Positions 8,339-16,418 of a stretch of 64,000 nucleotides of DNA are shown in pieces; the stretch's first letter is position 1; every line of letters starts with the position of its first letter. Made by a program: the position numbers and the translations under genes. The stretch comes from Rhodospirillaceae bacterium (lineage in GTDB: Bacteria > Pseudomonadota > Alphaproteobacteria > UBA6615). The DNA lies in contig JABIVD010000052.1 in NCBI GenBank assembly GCA_018667335.1, positions 62,001-126,000 of the forward strand. The letters run 5' to 3'. The notes under the pieces were generated by a model, which saw only the letters and a program-made list of their open reading frames with translations, did no database searches and had not been told where the DNA came from.

Positions 8339-9682
8339 CTAATCCGGGAAGAACCGGCTCTTCGGGCGGTCGAGACCCAAATTCTCGCGCAGGGTGCTGC
8401 CCTCATACTCGGTGCGGAACAGGCCGCGCTTCTGCAGGAGCGGCACCACCTCGTCGATGAACGGGTCCATCAGCGCGGGGATCACCGGCGGCATGTAGTT
8501 GAAGCCGTCGGCCGCCGGCCCGCCCGCCGCGTCCGGGTCGCACCAGTCCTGAATAAGGTCGGCGATCTGCTCGGGCGTGCCCGCCGTCGTGTAGTGGCCG
8601 CGCCCGCCCGCGAACCGCGCCAGCAGCTCGCGCAGGGTCAGGCCTTCCTTGTCGACAATCCGCACGATCAGCGCCGCCCGGCTCTTCATCGTCTCGAGCC
8701 CCTCGGGCTCGGGAAAATCAGAGACCTTGAGGGGCTGGTCGAGGTCGAGATGGTTGAAATCGTGCCCGGCGAAGCGCTGAGACAAGGTACGTCGGCCGAC
8801 CTCCGGATCCATCCGGGCGTTCAGCGCCATCAGATTCTCTTTCGCCTCGGCCTCGGTGCCGCCGATCACCGGGTTCAGGCCCGGCAGGACCACCACCTGG
8901 TCGGCGTTGCGGCCGAAATCGCCCGCCCGCTTCTTGATGTCGGCGTAGAATTCCTGCGCCGTTTCCTTCTCCAGATGCGCCGTAAAGATCGCCTCGGCGT
9001 GGAGTGCGGCGAAGTCCCGCCCGCGGTCCGACGCGCCGGCCTGCACCAGCACCGGCCGACCCTGAGGACTGCGCGGCACGTTCAACGGGCCTTTGACCTG
9101 ATAATACTCGCCCTTGAAGTCGATCGGCGTGATCCGCGAGAGATCGCCGCTCACGCCGCCGCCGGACCGGTCATCCACCAGCGCGTCATCGGCCCAGCTG
9201 TCCCACAAATCCTTCACCGCGGCGACGAACTCCTCGCCCATCTCGTAGCGGTCCCCGTGGGCCGTGTGTTCGCGCCCGTAATTGGCCGCGACCGCCTCGA
9301 CCCAGGTGGTGACGATGTTCCACGCCGCCCGGCCGCCGGAGATGTGGTCGATGGAGGCGAACTGGCGCGCCAGGTTGTAGGGCTCGGAATAGGTGCAGGA
9401 CCCCGTGGCGATCAGCCCGATGCGGTCGGTCTGCATGGCGATCGCGGCGAGCATGATGACCGGGTCGGGCCAGAAGCGGCCGGATTCCATGGCGTCGTTG
9501 GTCATCATCAAAACGTCGGCGAAGAAGATGGAATCGAGCTTCGCCGCCTCGGCCTGCCTGGCCAAGTCGACATAGTAGGAGATGTCCATCAGCGAGCGCT
9601 TGTCGGCGCCGGGATGGTCCCACGCGGTTTCGTGATGACCGCGCGACTGGATGAAGAGGTTGATGTGGATGGGTTTGGGCAT
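8339..9682 (-). CDS. LLM-class flavin-dependent monooxygenase (NtaA/SnaA/DszA type)
   Basis: A 447-residue bacterial-luciferase-like monooxygenase of the nitrilotriacetate / dibenzothiophene-sulfone type, which uses FMNH2 from a separate reductase to oxidise organic substrates. Family features include the N-terminal MPKPIHINLFIQSRGHHETAW, the FFADVLMM strand, and the segment GRPVLVQAGASDRGRDFAA; the length is typical (440-460). No partner flavin reductase is encoded within the window, so one must be supplied in trans. Its 3' end abuts a family B repeat. The substrate is unknown; class members use polyaminocarboxylates, sulfones and long alkanes. Confidence 0.85.
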   Translation of the reverse strand: MPKPIHINLFIQSRGHHETAWDHPGADKRSLMDISYYVDLARQAEAAKLDSIFFADVLMMTNDAMESGRFWPDPVIMLAAIAMQTDRIGLIATGSCTYSEPYNLARQFASIDHISGGRAAWNIVTTWVEAVAANYGREHTAHGDRYEMGEEFVAAVKDLWDSWADDALVDDRSGGGVSGDLSRITPIDFKGEYYQVKGPLNVPRSPQGRPVLVQAGASDRGRDFAALHAEAIFTAHLEKETAQEFYADIKKRAGDFGRNADQVVVLPGLNPVIGGTEAEAKENLMALNARMDPEVGRRTLSQRFAGHDFNHLDLDQPLKVSDFPEPEGLETMKSRAALIVRIVDKEGLTLRELLARFAGGRGHYTTAGTPEQIADLIQDWCDPDAAGGPAADGFNYMPPVIPALMDPFIDEVVPLLQKRGLFRTEYEGSTLRENLGLDRPKSRFFPD

Positions 9683-9895
9683 GGGGGAACTTCTATAGGT
9701 GGAAATCAGATGCCTCTATTCTGCCATGCCCGTGCTTCATCAAGCCATCCACTATGCGCCGAAGATCTCTCATTACCGCTTTAGGCCAAGCAACGCACAG
9801 ATACACCCAGTCAGAAAACCGTATGAACTGAAATTTTCAAGGGACGGTGGCGACCAAGACGGATCTGCATTATTACGGGAACCAGGGGATGCAGT

Positions 9896-11260
9896 ATGCC
9901 GGTCTCGACGATCAAAGATCTAACCGACCAATTTCGAGCACTGGGAGTCTCGACAGTCTATGTGAAGCACCTCTCAAAAAAACAGGATAACGAGAAAAAC
10001 CAAATCTACTTTGGTAGCGGCCTGAATAGCGTAACCAACATTTTCCCGGCCACGATCGACGCTCGCTCCCCAAGCGAAAGTACGCTCAAACGCAAATCAG
10101 ATAAGGGAAAACCCAAGCTCGAGGCCCAAATCGACCTCGCATGGCTCAGTGACAATGGAGCTCTGCACCCTGCACCCAACACACGAATAATCGACTACTT
10201 CCAGTATCCCGAAGTCAGAATGTCGGGCTTTCTCTCAGGATGTAATTTCGCGCCCGACGCTCTTCGTCGACGTTTTCAGGCTGGGTTCGGGAAACGCATT
10301 CTTGCGCTTGGACTAGCTCCATCCGGTCAGGTCATCGGGCGCGTACTCACCGAGCGCGACGATCCTCTTGTTTCTGAGTTTCCCAACCTGCCTGTCCTAG
10401 CCGCCGCACCAATCTTCCAAGTTCTGATTGTCGACAGACCGATCGGGTCATCGCCCCTGGAACTCCTCAAAACAGAACTCGGCAGAATAATCGCTAGCGG
10501 GTGGCATTCATCGAGGATACTGAAACCCAATTCAGCGGGACCTATACCGTTCAGAGGTGCGCAAGGTGCCGGTTATACACTCGAAGCCCTACTGGGGGTT
10601 GTCGCCAACGCGAAAAAGGCACCAGACAAACACGGGTTCGAAATCAAATCACATGGAGGAGCCCGTATCAGCTTGATGACTCCGACCCCTGACAGAGGCT
10701 TTCAGGGCGACCATACATTCCGCGAGTTCATGGAGCGTTTCGGAAGACCAGGTCAGAAGGCTGACGGAAGCATTCGTTTTACCGGTATCCACAGATGTGG
10801 AACACCGAACGAAAAGACCGGGATGATATTGAGGGTTTCCGGTTATGACCCGGAAACAGGAAGTTTCGTCGATGAACCAGATAACGTCTGTGTCGAACTC
10901 GCACTCACTTCTACAGGAGAGATTGTTGCTGCATGGTCGCTCGCGCATTTGGCAAACGCCTGGAACAATAAACACGCTTCGGCTGCCTACGTTCCGAGTT
11001 CAAAAAGGGCAGCCTTCGCCGGAGCTGACGACGACAGAGAGTACAAATTCGGGCCCTCGATACTCGTCGGCCAAGGCACCGATGTCTGGAAACTGCTGAA
11101 GGCGATCCACGCCGGAGTCGTCTACTATGATCCGGCTGACTCCATTTATGCCGACAACACAGCCAAAGTTCGGCCGCAATGGCGGATCAATGCAAACCGA
11201 CTGAAAGAAGCGCTTACCCCGCTCTACAATTCAGTCGAGGAAATTGATCTCTCAACCTGA
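9896..11260 (+). CDS. MvaI/BcnI-family type II restriction endonuclease
   Basis: A 454-residue protein with the signature of the MvaI/BcnI restriction family: GAGYTLEALLGV (about residues 222-233), followed by HGFEIKSH where E249 and K251 form the E-x-K catalytic pair. These enzymes act as monomers and cut CCWGG (MvaI) or CCSGG (BcnI). The ATG at 9896 follows AGGGGATGCAGT. The gene faces vsr and dcm, ending four bases from vsr. The roughly 190 residues before the catalytic region are longer than in MvaI and may form an extra DNA-binding domain. Codon use is AT-richer than in flanking genes, suggesting horizontal gain. The CCWGG specificity is inferred from the Dcm-like partner. Confidence 0.85.
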   Translation: MPVSTIKDLTDQFRALGVSTVYVKHLSKKQDNEKNQIYFGSGLNSVTNIFPATIDARSPSESTLKRKSDKGKPKLEAQIDLAWLSDNGALHPAPNTRIIDYFQYPEVRMSGFLSGCNFAPDALRRRFQAGFGKRILALGLAPSGQVIGRVLTERDDPLVSEFPNLPVLAAAPIFQVLIVDRPIGSSPLELLKTELGRIIASGWHSSRILKPNSAGPIPFRGAQGAGYTLEALLGVVANAKKAPDKHGFEIKSHGGARISLMTPTPDRGFQGDHTFREFMERFGRPGQKADGSIRFTGIHRCGTPNEKTGMILRVSGYDPETGSFVDEPDNVCVELALTSTGEIVAAWSLAHLANAWNNKHASAAYVPSSKRAAFAGADDDREYKFGPSILVGQGTDVWKLLKAIHAGVVYYDPADSIYADNTAKVRPQWRINANRLKEALTPLYNSVEEIDLST

Positions 11261-11264
11261 ACAA

Positions 11265-11720
11265 TCAATCGGCTCCCCTGATCTCGAGAAACACCGAGCC
11301 GCTTTCCAGCCAGTTAGACGCCTGAATCACAGGATCTCCAACCGGCAGTCTCGTTTTTCCTTTCAGCGCACACTCCCAAACAACCAGAACTCGCCATCCA
11401 GCCTCTCGAAGTGAGGCGATATGTTTCTCATCATTGACTTGATTGGCTGTGATTTTCTCACGCCAGAAATCAGGACGGGACTTCGGCCACTTAAAAAGAT
11501 GGCAGTCGTGATGGTGCCAGAAACAACCATGCACAAATATCAACGCCTTACGTCCCTGGAAGACGATATCTGGCTTTCCAGGCAAAGCTCTATCATGAAG
11601 CCTATAGCGGTAGCCCAGCGCATGAAGTCCAGTGCGCATAGTCAGTTCAGGTTTGGTGTCTTTCCCGCGAATGCCGGACATCATCCGGCTTCGCACTGCC
11701 GGAGAAACGACGTCAGGCAA
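11265..11720 (-). CDS. vsr: Very short patch repair endonuclease (Vsr)
   Basis: Vsr nicks beside T in T:G mismatches created by deamination of 5-methylcytosine in Dcm-type sites. Starting at TTG (11720), which overlaps the dcm stop by eight bases, gives 151 residues in which D51, H64 and H69 (catalytic) and C66, H71 and C73 (zinc) take the same numbers as in E. coli Vsr, supporting this start. Motifs PGKPDIVF and FVHGCFWHHHDC are clear. A longer TTG start at 11774 would add 18 residues read from the dcm shadow frame. It is translated after dcm as one unit. Its presence implies that the partner methyltransferase makes 5-methylcytosine. Confidence 0.92.
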   Translation of the reverse strand: MPDVVSPAVRSRMMSGIRGKDTKPELTMRTGLHALGYRYRLHDRALPGKPDIVFQGRKALIFVHGCFWHHHDCHLFKWPKSRPDFWREKITANQVNDEKHIASLREAGWRVLVVWECALKGKTRLPVGDPVIQASNWLESGSVFLEIRGAD

Positions 11721-13044
11721 TTGCGTGTGGCGCCGCTTCTGGCACTGAAGTCGGAGGTGGCGTTGGGGCCTCAAAAAGCTCCCCGGGATCCTTTATCCGC
11801 ATTATGTGAGGAAGCATATATCGGGCAACCTCCGCAACGACCGGAACCGCAACTGCGTTGCCAAACTGCTTGTAGGCCCGTGTATCTGAGACCGGAATTT
11901 CCATTCGCGTTTCACGATCAGGATCAAACCCCATCAACCGCGCGCATTCGCGTGGCGTTAGGCGGCGGGGATTGGAGCCTGATTGCTTGATCAGAATTTC
12001 GCTACCGTCCTTATAGTAGCGCGCAGAGAGGGTTCGAGATCTCATGTCTGGCGTATTCAGGCCAAAGCCAAAGCCGTTACCCGCAGCCTTGTGCTTGGCG
12101 GCGTAGGCCTGCAGGTAATTCCAGAGCTTGTCCGAAAGCGTGTACTTGGTATTCAGAACCGAGCTTGCGTTTGCGCCTTCTGCATCTGCTGAAAGTGTGA
12201 AATGACTTTCAGGTTCCTCGTCTGGCGAATGAAGAATGCTTTCCAGGGACGGGCCCGCCTTGGGATCGCGGAACTCCAACTTGCCGAAATCAAAGCCGGT
12301 ATCTTCGCGAAATCCGACGATGAATATCCGTTCGCGATGCTGGGGCACATAGCCGGCAGCATCAACGACATGCGCGCTCACATGATAACCGAGGTCGTCC
12401 CTGAGAGCCCCCAGGATCGTTTCAAACGTGTCGCCCTTATTGTGACTCTTCAGATTTTTCACATTCTCCAAAAGAAACGCCGCCGGCCTGCGCGCTTTCA
12501 GTATTCGAAGCACTTCGAAAAACAGCGTGCCCTGGGTCTTGTTCATGAACCCGTGTTCACGCCCAAGCGAATTCAGCTTGGAAACACCAGCGATCGAAAA
12601 TGGCTGGCAGGGAAAACCCGCGAGCAGAACGTCATGTTCCGGGATGTCGTCCGCATCGACCTGAGTTATGTCGCCAGCGATTTCGTGGTCATCGGGGAAA
12701 TTCGCGCGGTAGGTTCGTTGCGCGTACTCGTCCCACTCGCTAGTGAATATGCATCTACCTCCGACGGCCTCAAACCCCCGGCGCATACCGCCGATACCCG
12801 CAAAAAGGTCAATAAAGGTGAAAGCCGCTGCTTCCGGAATAGATGCTTTTCGACCTTCCAGCCTATATTTCAGGACTTCCACAGCAGCCTTTTGCGGTTT
12901 CGCCTGACCGTTTTCCCAGCGCCGAATGGTTCGCGAACCGAAACCGACCACATGAGCAGCTTCATCGATAGAAAGCCCGTTAAGCTCTCTGAGTGTCTGA
13001 AATTCCTCGGCGTCCACTGCAAATCCCCCTGTGCCCTGGGACAT
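11713..13044 (-). CDS. dcm: Dcm-like DNA (cytosine-5-)-methyltransferase with N-terminal HTH
   Basis: A 443-residue C5 methyltransferase. SAM motif I is FAGIGG (81-86), the catalytic Cys is C146 in GFPCQPFS, and ENV is at 193-195; QxRxR is present as PQHRERIF. Stretches such as PEHDVLLAGFPCQPFSIAGV and ARRPAAFLLENVKNLKS closely match E. coli Dcm, which methylates the inner C of CCWGG. Residues about 18-50 form a helix-turn-helix (LSIDEAAHVVGFGSRTIRRWENG), as in methyltransferases that also regulate their own promoter. Upstream lies a 9-bp inverted repeat (13050-13071). It protects host sites from the nuclease at 9896-11260. Sequence is AT-richer than neighbours. Confidence 0.93.
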   Translation of the reverse strand: MSQGTGGFAVDAEEFQTLRELNGLSIDEAAHVVGFGSRTIRRWENGQAKPQKAAVEVLKYRLEGRKASIPEAAAFTFIDLFAGIGGMRRGFEAVGGRCIFTSEWDEYAQRTYRANFPDDHEIAGDITQVDADDIPEHDVLLAGFPCQPFSIAGVSKLNSLGREHGFMNKTQGTLFFEVLRILKARRPAAFLLENVKNLKSHNKGDTFETILGALRDDLGYHVSAHVVDAAGYVPQHRERIFIVGFREDTGFDFGKLEFRDPKAGPSLESILHSPDEEPESHFTLSADAEGANASSVLNTKYTLSDKLWNYLQAYAAKHKAAGNGFGFGLNTPDMRSRTLSARYYKDGSEILIKQSGSNPRRLTPRECARLMGFDPDRETRMEIPVSDTRAYKQFGNAVAVPVVAEVARYMLPHIMRIKDPGELFEAPTPPPTSVPEAAPHAIA

Positions 13045-13049
13045 ATTTT

Positions 13050-13071
13050 GACGAATAAGCCATTATTCGTC
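13050..13071. promoter_or_regulatory. Inverted repeat at dcm start, candidate operator
   Basis: Perfect 9-bp arms GACGAATAA and TTATTCGTC are separated by GCCA, only five bases before the dcm ATG. A second nested pair, CTGGGAC/GTCCCAG, partly surrounds it. The site would cover the ribosome-binding region, where no clear Shine-Dalgarno is visible. The methyltransferase has its own HTH domain, so autorepression is a reasonable inference. Confidence 0.55.
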
Positions 13072-13227
13072 CCAGACAAGCAAGAAAAATTAACATATGT
13101 TCCCATTTTGTTCACGTTAATAATGTGCAAAAGCAGATTCTTCAAGACTGGAGTGCAGGCTCAAGGAGCCCGCTGACGCAGCCATGTAGGCGTGCGAACC
13201 AAGTCCGCCCGTGACACCTACAACCCC

Positions 13228-14835
13228 CTACCCCACAATCACCCCCGGGTTGAGCACACCCTTCGGGTCCAGCCGCTTCTTCGCATCGCCGATCACATCG
13301 CCGAACAGCGCCGGGCGCTGCTGCGCGTACCATTTCTGGTGATCGCGCCCCACCGCGTGATGGTGGGTAATCGTGCCGCCGTTGGCGATCAGCGCGTCCG
13401 AGCAGCGGTTCTTGATCTCCTGCCACTGCGCCAGCATCGCCTTGGGATCAGCATCCCCCGGCGCATGAAACGCGAAATAGGGCGCCGGCCCGTCCGGGTA
13501 GGCGTGGCTGAAGCGGCATGACACCGCCCCGTCATGGCCCGTCACGTCGCGGATGGCGGCCTGGGTGGCGCCCTTGATGGCGTTGTAGAATTCCTCGAAC
13601 CGGTCCCAGGTGATCGCGGTCTCGAAGGTGTCGGAGATGATGCCCCGCGGTGTGAGCTGCTCGCGGTTGTAGGGCATGCGGATGAAAGCCGTGCGCCAGG
13701 CGCCGACCGCGCCCTGCAGGTGCGCCTCGGGGTTGTCGCGCCACGGCACGTCCACCTCCGCACCATGGTCGAGGCAGCATTCCTCGGCGCGTTCCATCCA
13801 CGTGTCCACCGGGTGATCCGCGCTCTCGAACGAGACGACCATCAGGGTGAAACTGCCGTCGCCCGCGCCGTTCACCTTGAGTTCCGTGCCGTCGACGATG
13901 CGGACGTTGGCGGGGTACAGCCCGGCCTGGGAGACCGCACGGACGGCCCGGGCGGCATCGAAGAAGTCGGCGAAGCGGAACCCCGCCGTCGCCTTGAAGG
14001 TCGGCCGGCCCTGCAGCCGGGCCCAGCCCTCGGTGATGATGCCCAGCGCGCCCTCGCTGCCCAGAGCGACGAACCGGTCCGGGCTCGGCCCCGCGCCTGA
14101 TCCGGGCAGGCGGCGGCTCACGATGTCGCCGGCGGGGGTGACGGTCGTCGTCGCCTCCACCAGATCGTCGATATGGGTATAGAGCGTCGCGAAATGGCCG
14201 CCCGATCGCGTGGCGACCCAGCCGCCGAAGGTCGAATGCTCGAAGGATTGGGGGAAATGCCGCAGGGTCAGGCCGTGGGGCTTGAGCTGGGCCTCCAGCT
14301 CCGGGCCCTTGGCCCCGCCCTGGATGCGCGCGGCGCGGGACACCGTGTCCACCTCGAGCACCTTGTTCATGCGCCCCATATCGACGGAGATTGTGCCGCT
14401 GAAGCCTGATCCGACGTCGGACGTGACACCGCCCACCACCGAAGAGCCCGCGCCCCAGGGGATGACGGCCGCATTGGCCTTGCCCGCCCACTCATAGATC
14501 TCGGCGATGTGCCGGTCTGTCTCGGGAAACGCCACGAAGTCGGGCGCATGATCGAAATCCCCGGCATAGGTGCACAGGGAGTCCGGCTGGGACTGGCCGA
14601 ACGCGTGGTAGACCCGCTCGAACTTGTCGTCTGTGCAGATGTCTTCGAGGCTCGAGGGGGCCTCGAGCCGGCATTTCGGCAGATCGATCGCATCGAGGGT
14701 GGGGAATGCGCCGTCGCGGGACGGCTGGATGCCGAACCCGTCGGCGAAGGTCGCCAGCAGGGCCGTCGTCTGATCCCCGTCGAGGCCGGCGTCTTCGTAG
14801 CCCCAGCCCCAGTATTTAAGTTTCCGGTCTGCCAT
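13228..14835 (-). CDS. FAD-binding oxidase, alkyldihydroxyacetonephosphate synthase-like
   Basis: A 535-residue vanillyl-alcohol-oxidase-type flavoprotein. The FAD-binding domain includes VIPWGAGSSVVGG and RHFPQSFEHSTFGGWVATRSGG; the catalytic half has SDTFETAITWDR and the triple histidine HHH at 491-493 (THHHAVGRDH), a hallmark of alkyldihydroxyacetonephosphate synthase (AGPS). AGPS exchanges an acyl for an alkyl group in ether-lipid synthesis, but bacterial homologues may instead be 2-hydroxyacid oxidases. Three ATGs are stacked; the third (14835) has the best spacing from AGGAG. A TGATATATCT site 40 bases upstream resembles the operator of the adjacent GntR gene, suggesting joint control. 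The true substrate is uncertain. Confidence 0.78.
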   Translation of the reverse strand: MADRKLKYWGWGYEDAGLDGDQTTALLATFADGFGIQPSRDGAFPTLDAIDLPKCRLEAPSSLEDICTDDKFERVYHAFGQSQPDSLCTYAGDFDHAPDFVAFPETDRHIAEIYEWAGKANAAVIPWGAGSSVVGGVTSDVGSGFSGTISVDMGRMNKVLEVDTVSRAARIQGGAKGPELEAQLKPHGLTLRHFPQSFEHSTFGGWVATRSGGHFATLYTHIDDLVEATTTVTPAGDIVSRRLPGSGAGPSPDRFVALGSEGALGIITEGWARLQGRPTFKATAGFRFADFFDAARAVRAVSQAGLYPANVRIVDGTELKVNGAGDGSFTLMVVSFESADHPVDTWMERAEECCLDHGAEVDVPWRDNPEAHLQGAVGAWRTAFIRMPYNREQLTPRGIISDTFETAITWDRFEEFYNAIKGATQAAIRDVTGHDGAVSCRFSHAYPDGPAPYFAFHAPGDADPKAMLAQWQEIKNRCSDALIANGGTITHHHAVGRDHQKWYAQQRPALFGDVIGDAKKRLDPKGVLNPGVIVG

Positions 14836-14874
14836 CATCATCTCCTGCGGCCGCTACGGCCTGTCATCCAGTAC

Positions 14875-14884
14875 TGATATATCT
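14875..14884. promoter_or_regulatory. Candidate GntR operator upstream of AGPS-like gene
   Basis: TGATATATCT differs by one base from the palindrome TGATATATCA found upstream of the GntR gene. It lies about 40 bases before the flavoenzyme start, the same distance at which the other site sits before the GntR start. Confidence 0.5.
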
Positions 14885-14913
14885 GTTGTGTATTAATCAG
14901 TTTTCTGCGGGTC

Positions 14914-15573
14914 TCACGCGTGTTCGGCGTCCAGCGCCGCGCGGGTGAATCCCGCCAGATAGTTGATCATAAGATCACAGGCCTCGGCCGCGGCCGCCTC
15001 GTCCCCGCCGCCGATCGCCCAGGCGATATCGGCATGCAACGTGGCCATGCGCGAGAGGTCGCCCGCCATCTGGTGGTGCTGATACCAGAACCGGCGCGAC
15101 AACGGGTTCCACTGTTCCATGGATGTCTGGGCGAATGGGTTCCGGCAGGTCCGGCCGACCAGTTCGTTGAAGGTTTTATCAAGGGCCAGGAACCCATCCT
15201 CGTCGCCGGCCTCGGCGGCCCGCTCCATGGCACTGGCGATCTCGCCGAACTGGAAGCGTTCCTCCTCGGTCCGCCGACGCGCCGCGAGCCGGACCATCAA
15301 CCGTTCGACCTCCCGGCGCAGCTCCAGCAGGTAGAGCTGGGTCTCGACATTGATCTCGGTGACGAACATGCCCCGGCGCGGCAGGATGTTGATCAGCCGC
15401 TGCCCGGAGAGACGCTGCAGGGCCTCGCGAACGGGCGTCCGGCCGAAGCCCGTTTGGGCGCACAACTCGCTCTCGGACACCGCGCCGCCGGGCGGCAACT
15501 GGAGGGTGACGATCAATTCCTCGATCTGCGTGTAGGCCTGATCGGTGAGACTAATGCCCGGAATTCTGCCCAT
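14914..15573 (-). CDS. GntR-family transcriptional regulator (FadR/FCD subgroup)
   Basis: A 219-residue regulator with a winged HTH at residues 1-70 (ISLTDQAYTQIEELIV, then ETGFGRTPVREAL-like recognition segment TGFGRTPVREALQRLSGQRLI) and a helical FCD ligand-binding domain at 80-215, where Asp and His residues typically hold a metal near the organic-acid effector. The ATG at 15573 has GGGAG upstream; an earlier ATG at 15606 is possible but overlaps the operator region. A perfect 16-bp palindrome lies 36-51 bases upstream, suggesting autoregulation. The gene precedes the AGPS-like gene on the same strand with a 78-base gap carrying a second candidate site. The effector is unknown. Confidence 0.85.
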   Translation of the reverse strand: MGRIPGISLTDQAYTQIEELIVTLQLPPGGAVSESELCAQTGFGRTPVREALQRLSGQRLINILPRRGMFVTEINVETQLYLLELRREVERLMVRLAARRRTEEERFQFGEIASAMERAAEAGDEDGFLALDKTFNELVGRTCRNPFAQTSMEQWNPLSRRFWYQHHQMAGDLSRMATLHADIAWAIGGGDEAAAAEACDLMINYLAGFTRAALDAEHA

Positions 15574-15608
15574 TTTTCGCACTCCCGTGTGTTCGATCCC
15601 TGACATAC

Positions 15609-15624
15609 TATTGATATATCAATA
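15609..15624. promoter_or_regulatory. Palindromic operator upstream of GntR gene
   Basis: TATTGATATATCAATA is a perfect 16-bp palindrome 36-51 bases upstream of the GntR start. FCD-type GntR proteins bind palindromes of this size. The core TGATATATCA recurs exactly at 15759-15768, 16607-16616 and 29598-29607. Confidence 0.65.
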
Positions 15625-15765
15625 ATATGCCAAGCTAAAGTTGGATCGAAGGACAGGATCACATGAAAGATGGAAGTGTGGGACCCTGGTCGGGCCAACT
15701 GACAACAGAATTGCGCCGGTGGGGTGCGTCCGTGACCTGCCTCGGCGACCATCACCCATGATATA

Positions 15766-16194
15766 TCAGGGACTATTCCGGAACAGCTCGTAGTGGTGGG
15801 CCTGGCTCTCGGAGTCGAATACGCCGGTCACGATTCCGACCGCGGGGAACGCCGCGCGCGCCTTAACGCCTGTGAAGCGTATGCCGGCCGACAGGCGCCA
15901 TGTGCGGGTGTCCGGCTCATGCTCGGAATAACCCAATATCTCGAAAGCTTGCTCACCTCCGCTTCCGTCGGCTTCCCCGTCCACGCCCCCTGCCTCCCTA
16001 ATCGTCCCTACCAGGGTGAAATCACACACATCGGGCGCCTGGTTCTCGAACAGGCTCCACGTCACACTGCCGGACAGGGCTTCCCCCGTCACGGTGCCAG
16101 TACCGCTGCCGATATAGGTGCCGAGCTTGGTTTCGGGCACCCAGATGGTCTCCCCCTGATACTGGAGCTCCATATCGGCGAATTTCTCGAGCAT
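15766..16194 (-). CDS. Hypothetical protein, possible DUF3237-like beta-barrel
   Basis: A 142-residue minus-strand frame. It has regular alternating hydrophobics and a glycine-rich stretch (YIGSGTGTVTGEALSGSVTWSLFEN, residues about 27-50 in part) that recalls small beta-barrel proteins of the DUF3237 kind, though I cannot confirm membership. There is no signal peptide or membrane segment. Codon character favours this frame over a longer plus-strand frame covering the same bases. It lies upstream of the GntR gene, separated by 192 bases, and diverges from the reductase operon. Its stop codon is part of a TGATATATCA element. Function unknown. Confidence 0.5.
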   Translation of the reverse strand: MLEKFADMELQYQGETIWVPETKLGTYIGSGTGTVTGEALSGSVTWSLFENQAPDVCDFTLVGTIREAGGVDGEADGSGGEQAFEILGYSEHEPDTRTWRLSAGIRFTGVKARAAFPAVGIVTGVFDSESQAHHYELFRNSP

Positions 16195-16282
16195 GGCCTG
16201 ATCCCTGTCTCATATGAGCAAACGCGATATCGGTTCGCGGTCCGCACTGATACTATCGCGCGGTTCTGGTGCCATCCAGAAG

Positions 16283-16389
16283 GAGATGGCCGGGTCAGGC
16301 CCGGCCATGACAGTGGAATACAGGTGAACGTGAGACGCACAAAACGAAAGAGCCCAACTCCGTCATGCCCGGACTTGATCCGGGTATCC
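16283..16389. repeat. Paired palindromic repeats, family A (locus 3)
   Basis: One unit with core GGCCGGGTCAGGCCCGGCC (16283-16313) and one with CCCGGACTTGATCCGGG (16360-16389), in opposite orientation. They occupy the 224-base divergent gap between the small hypothetical gene and the reductase operon, ending about 30 bases before the reductase start. A promoter for the plus-strand operon must lie within or around them. Confidence 0.85.
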
Positions 16390-16418
16390 AATGGGCTCAC
16401 GGGCAGGAAGAGACGAGC

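Noticed and set aside
9690-13190. Integrated prophage or integrative element
   Set aside because: Only the restriction-modification genes are foreign-looking; there is no integrase, phage structural gene or flanking direct repeat.
15513-15755. 80-codon minus-strand frame upstream of the GntR gene
   Set aside because: It covers the operator palindrome and GntR start, has no recognisable domain and no ribosome binding site.
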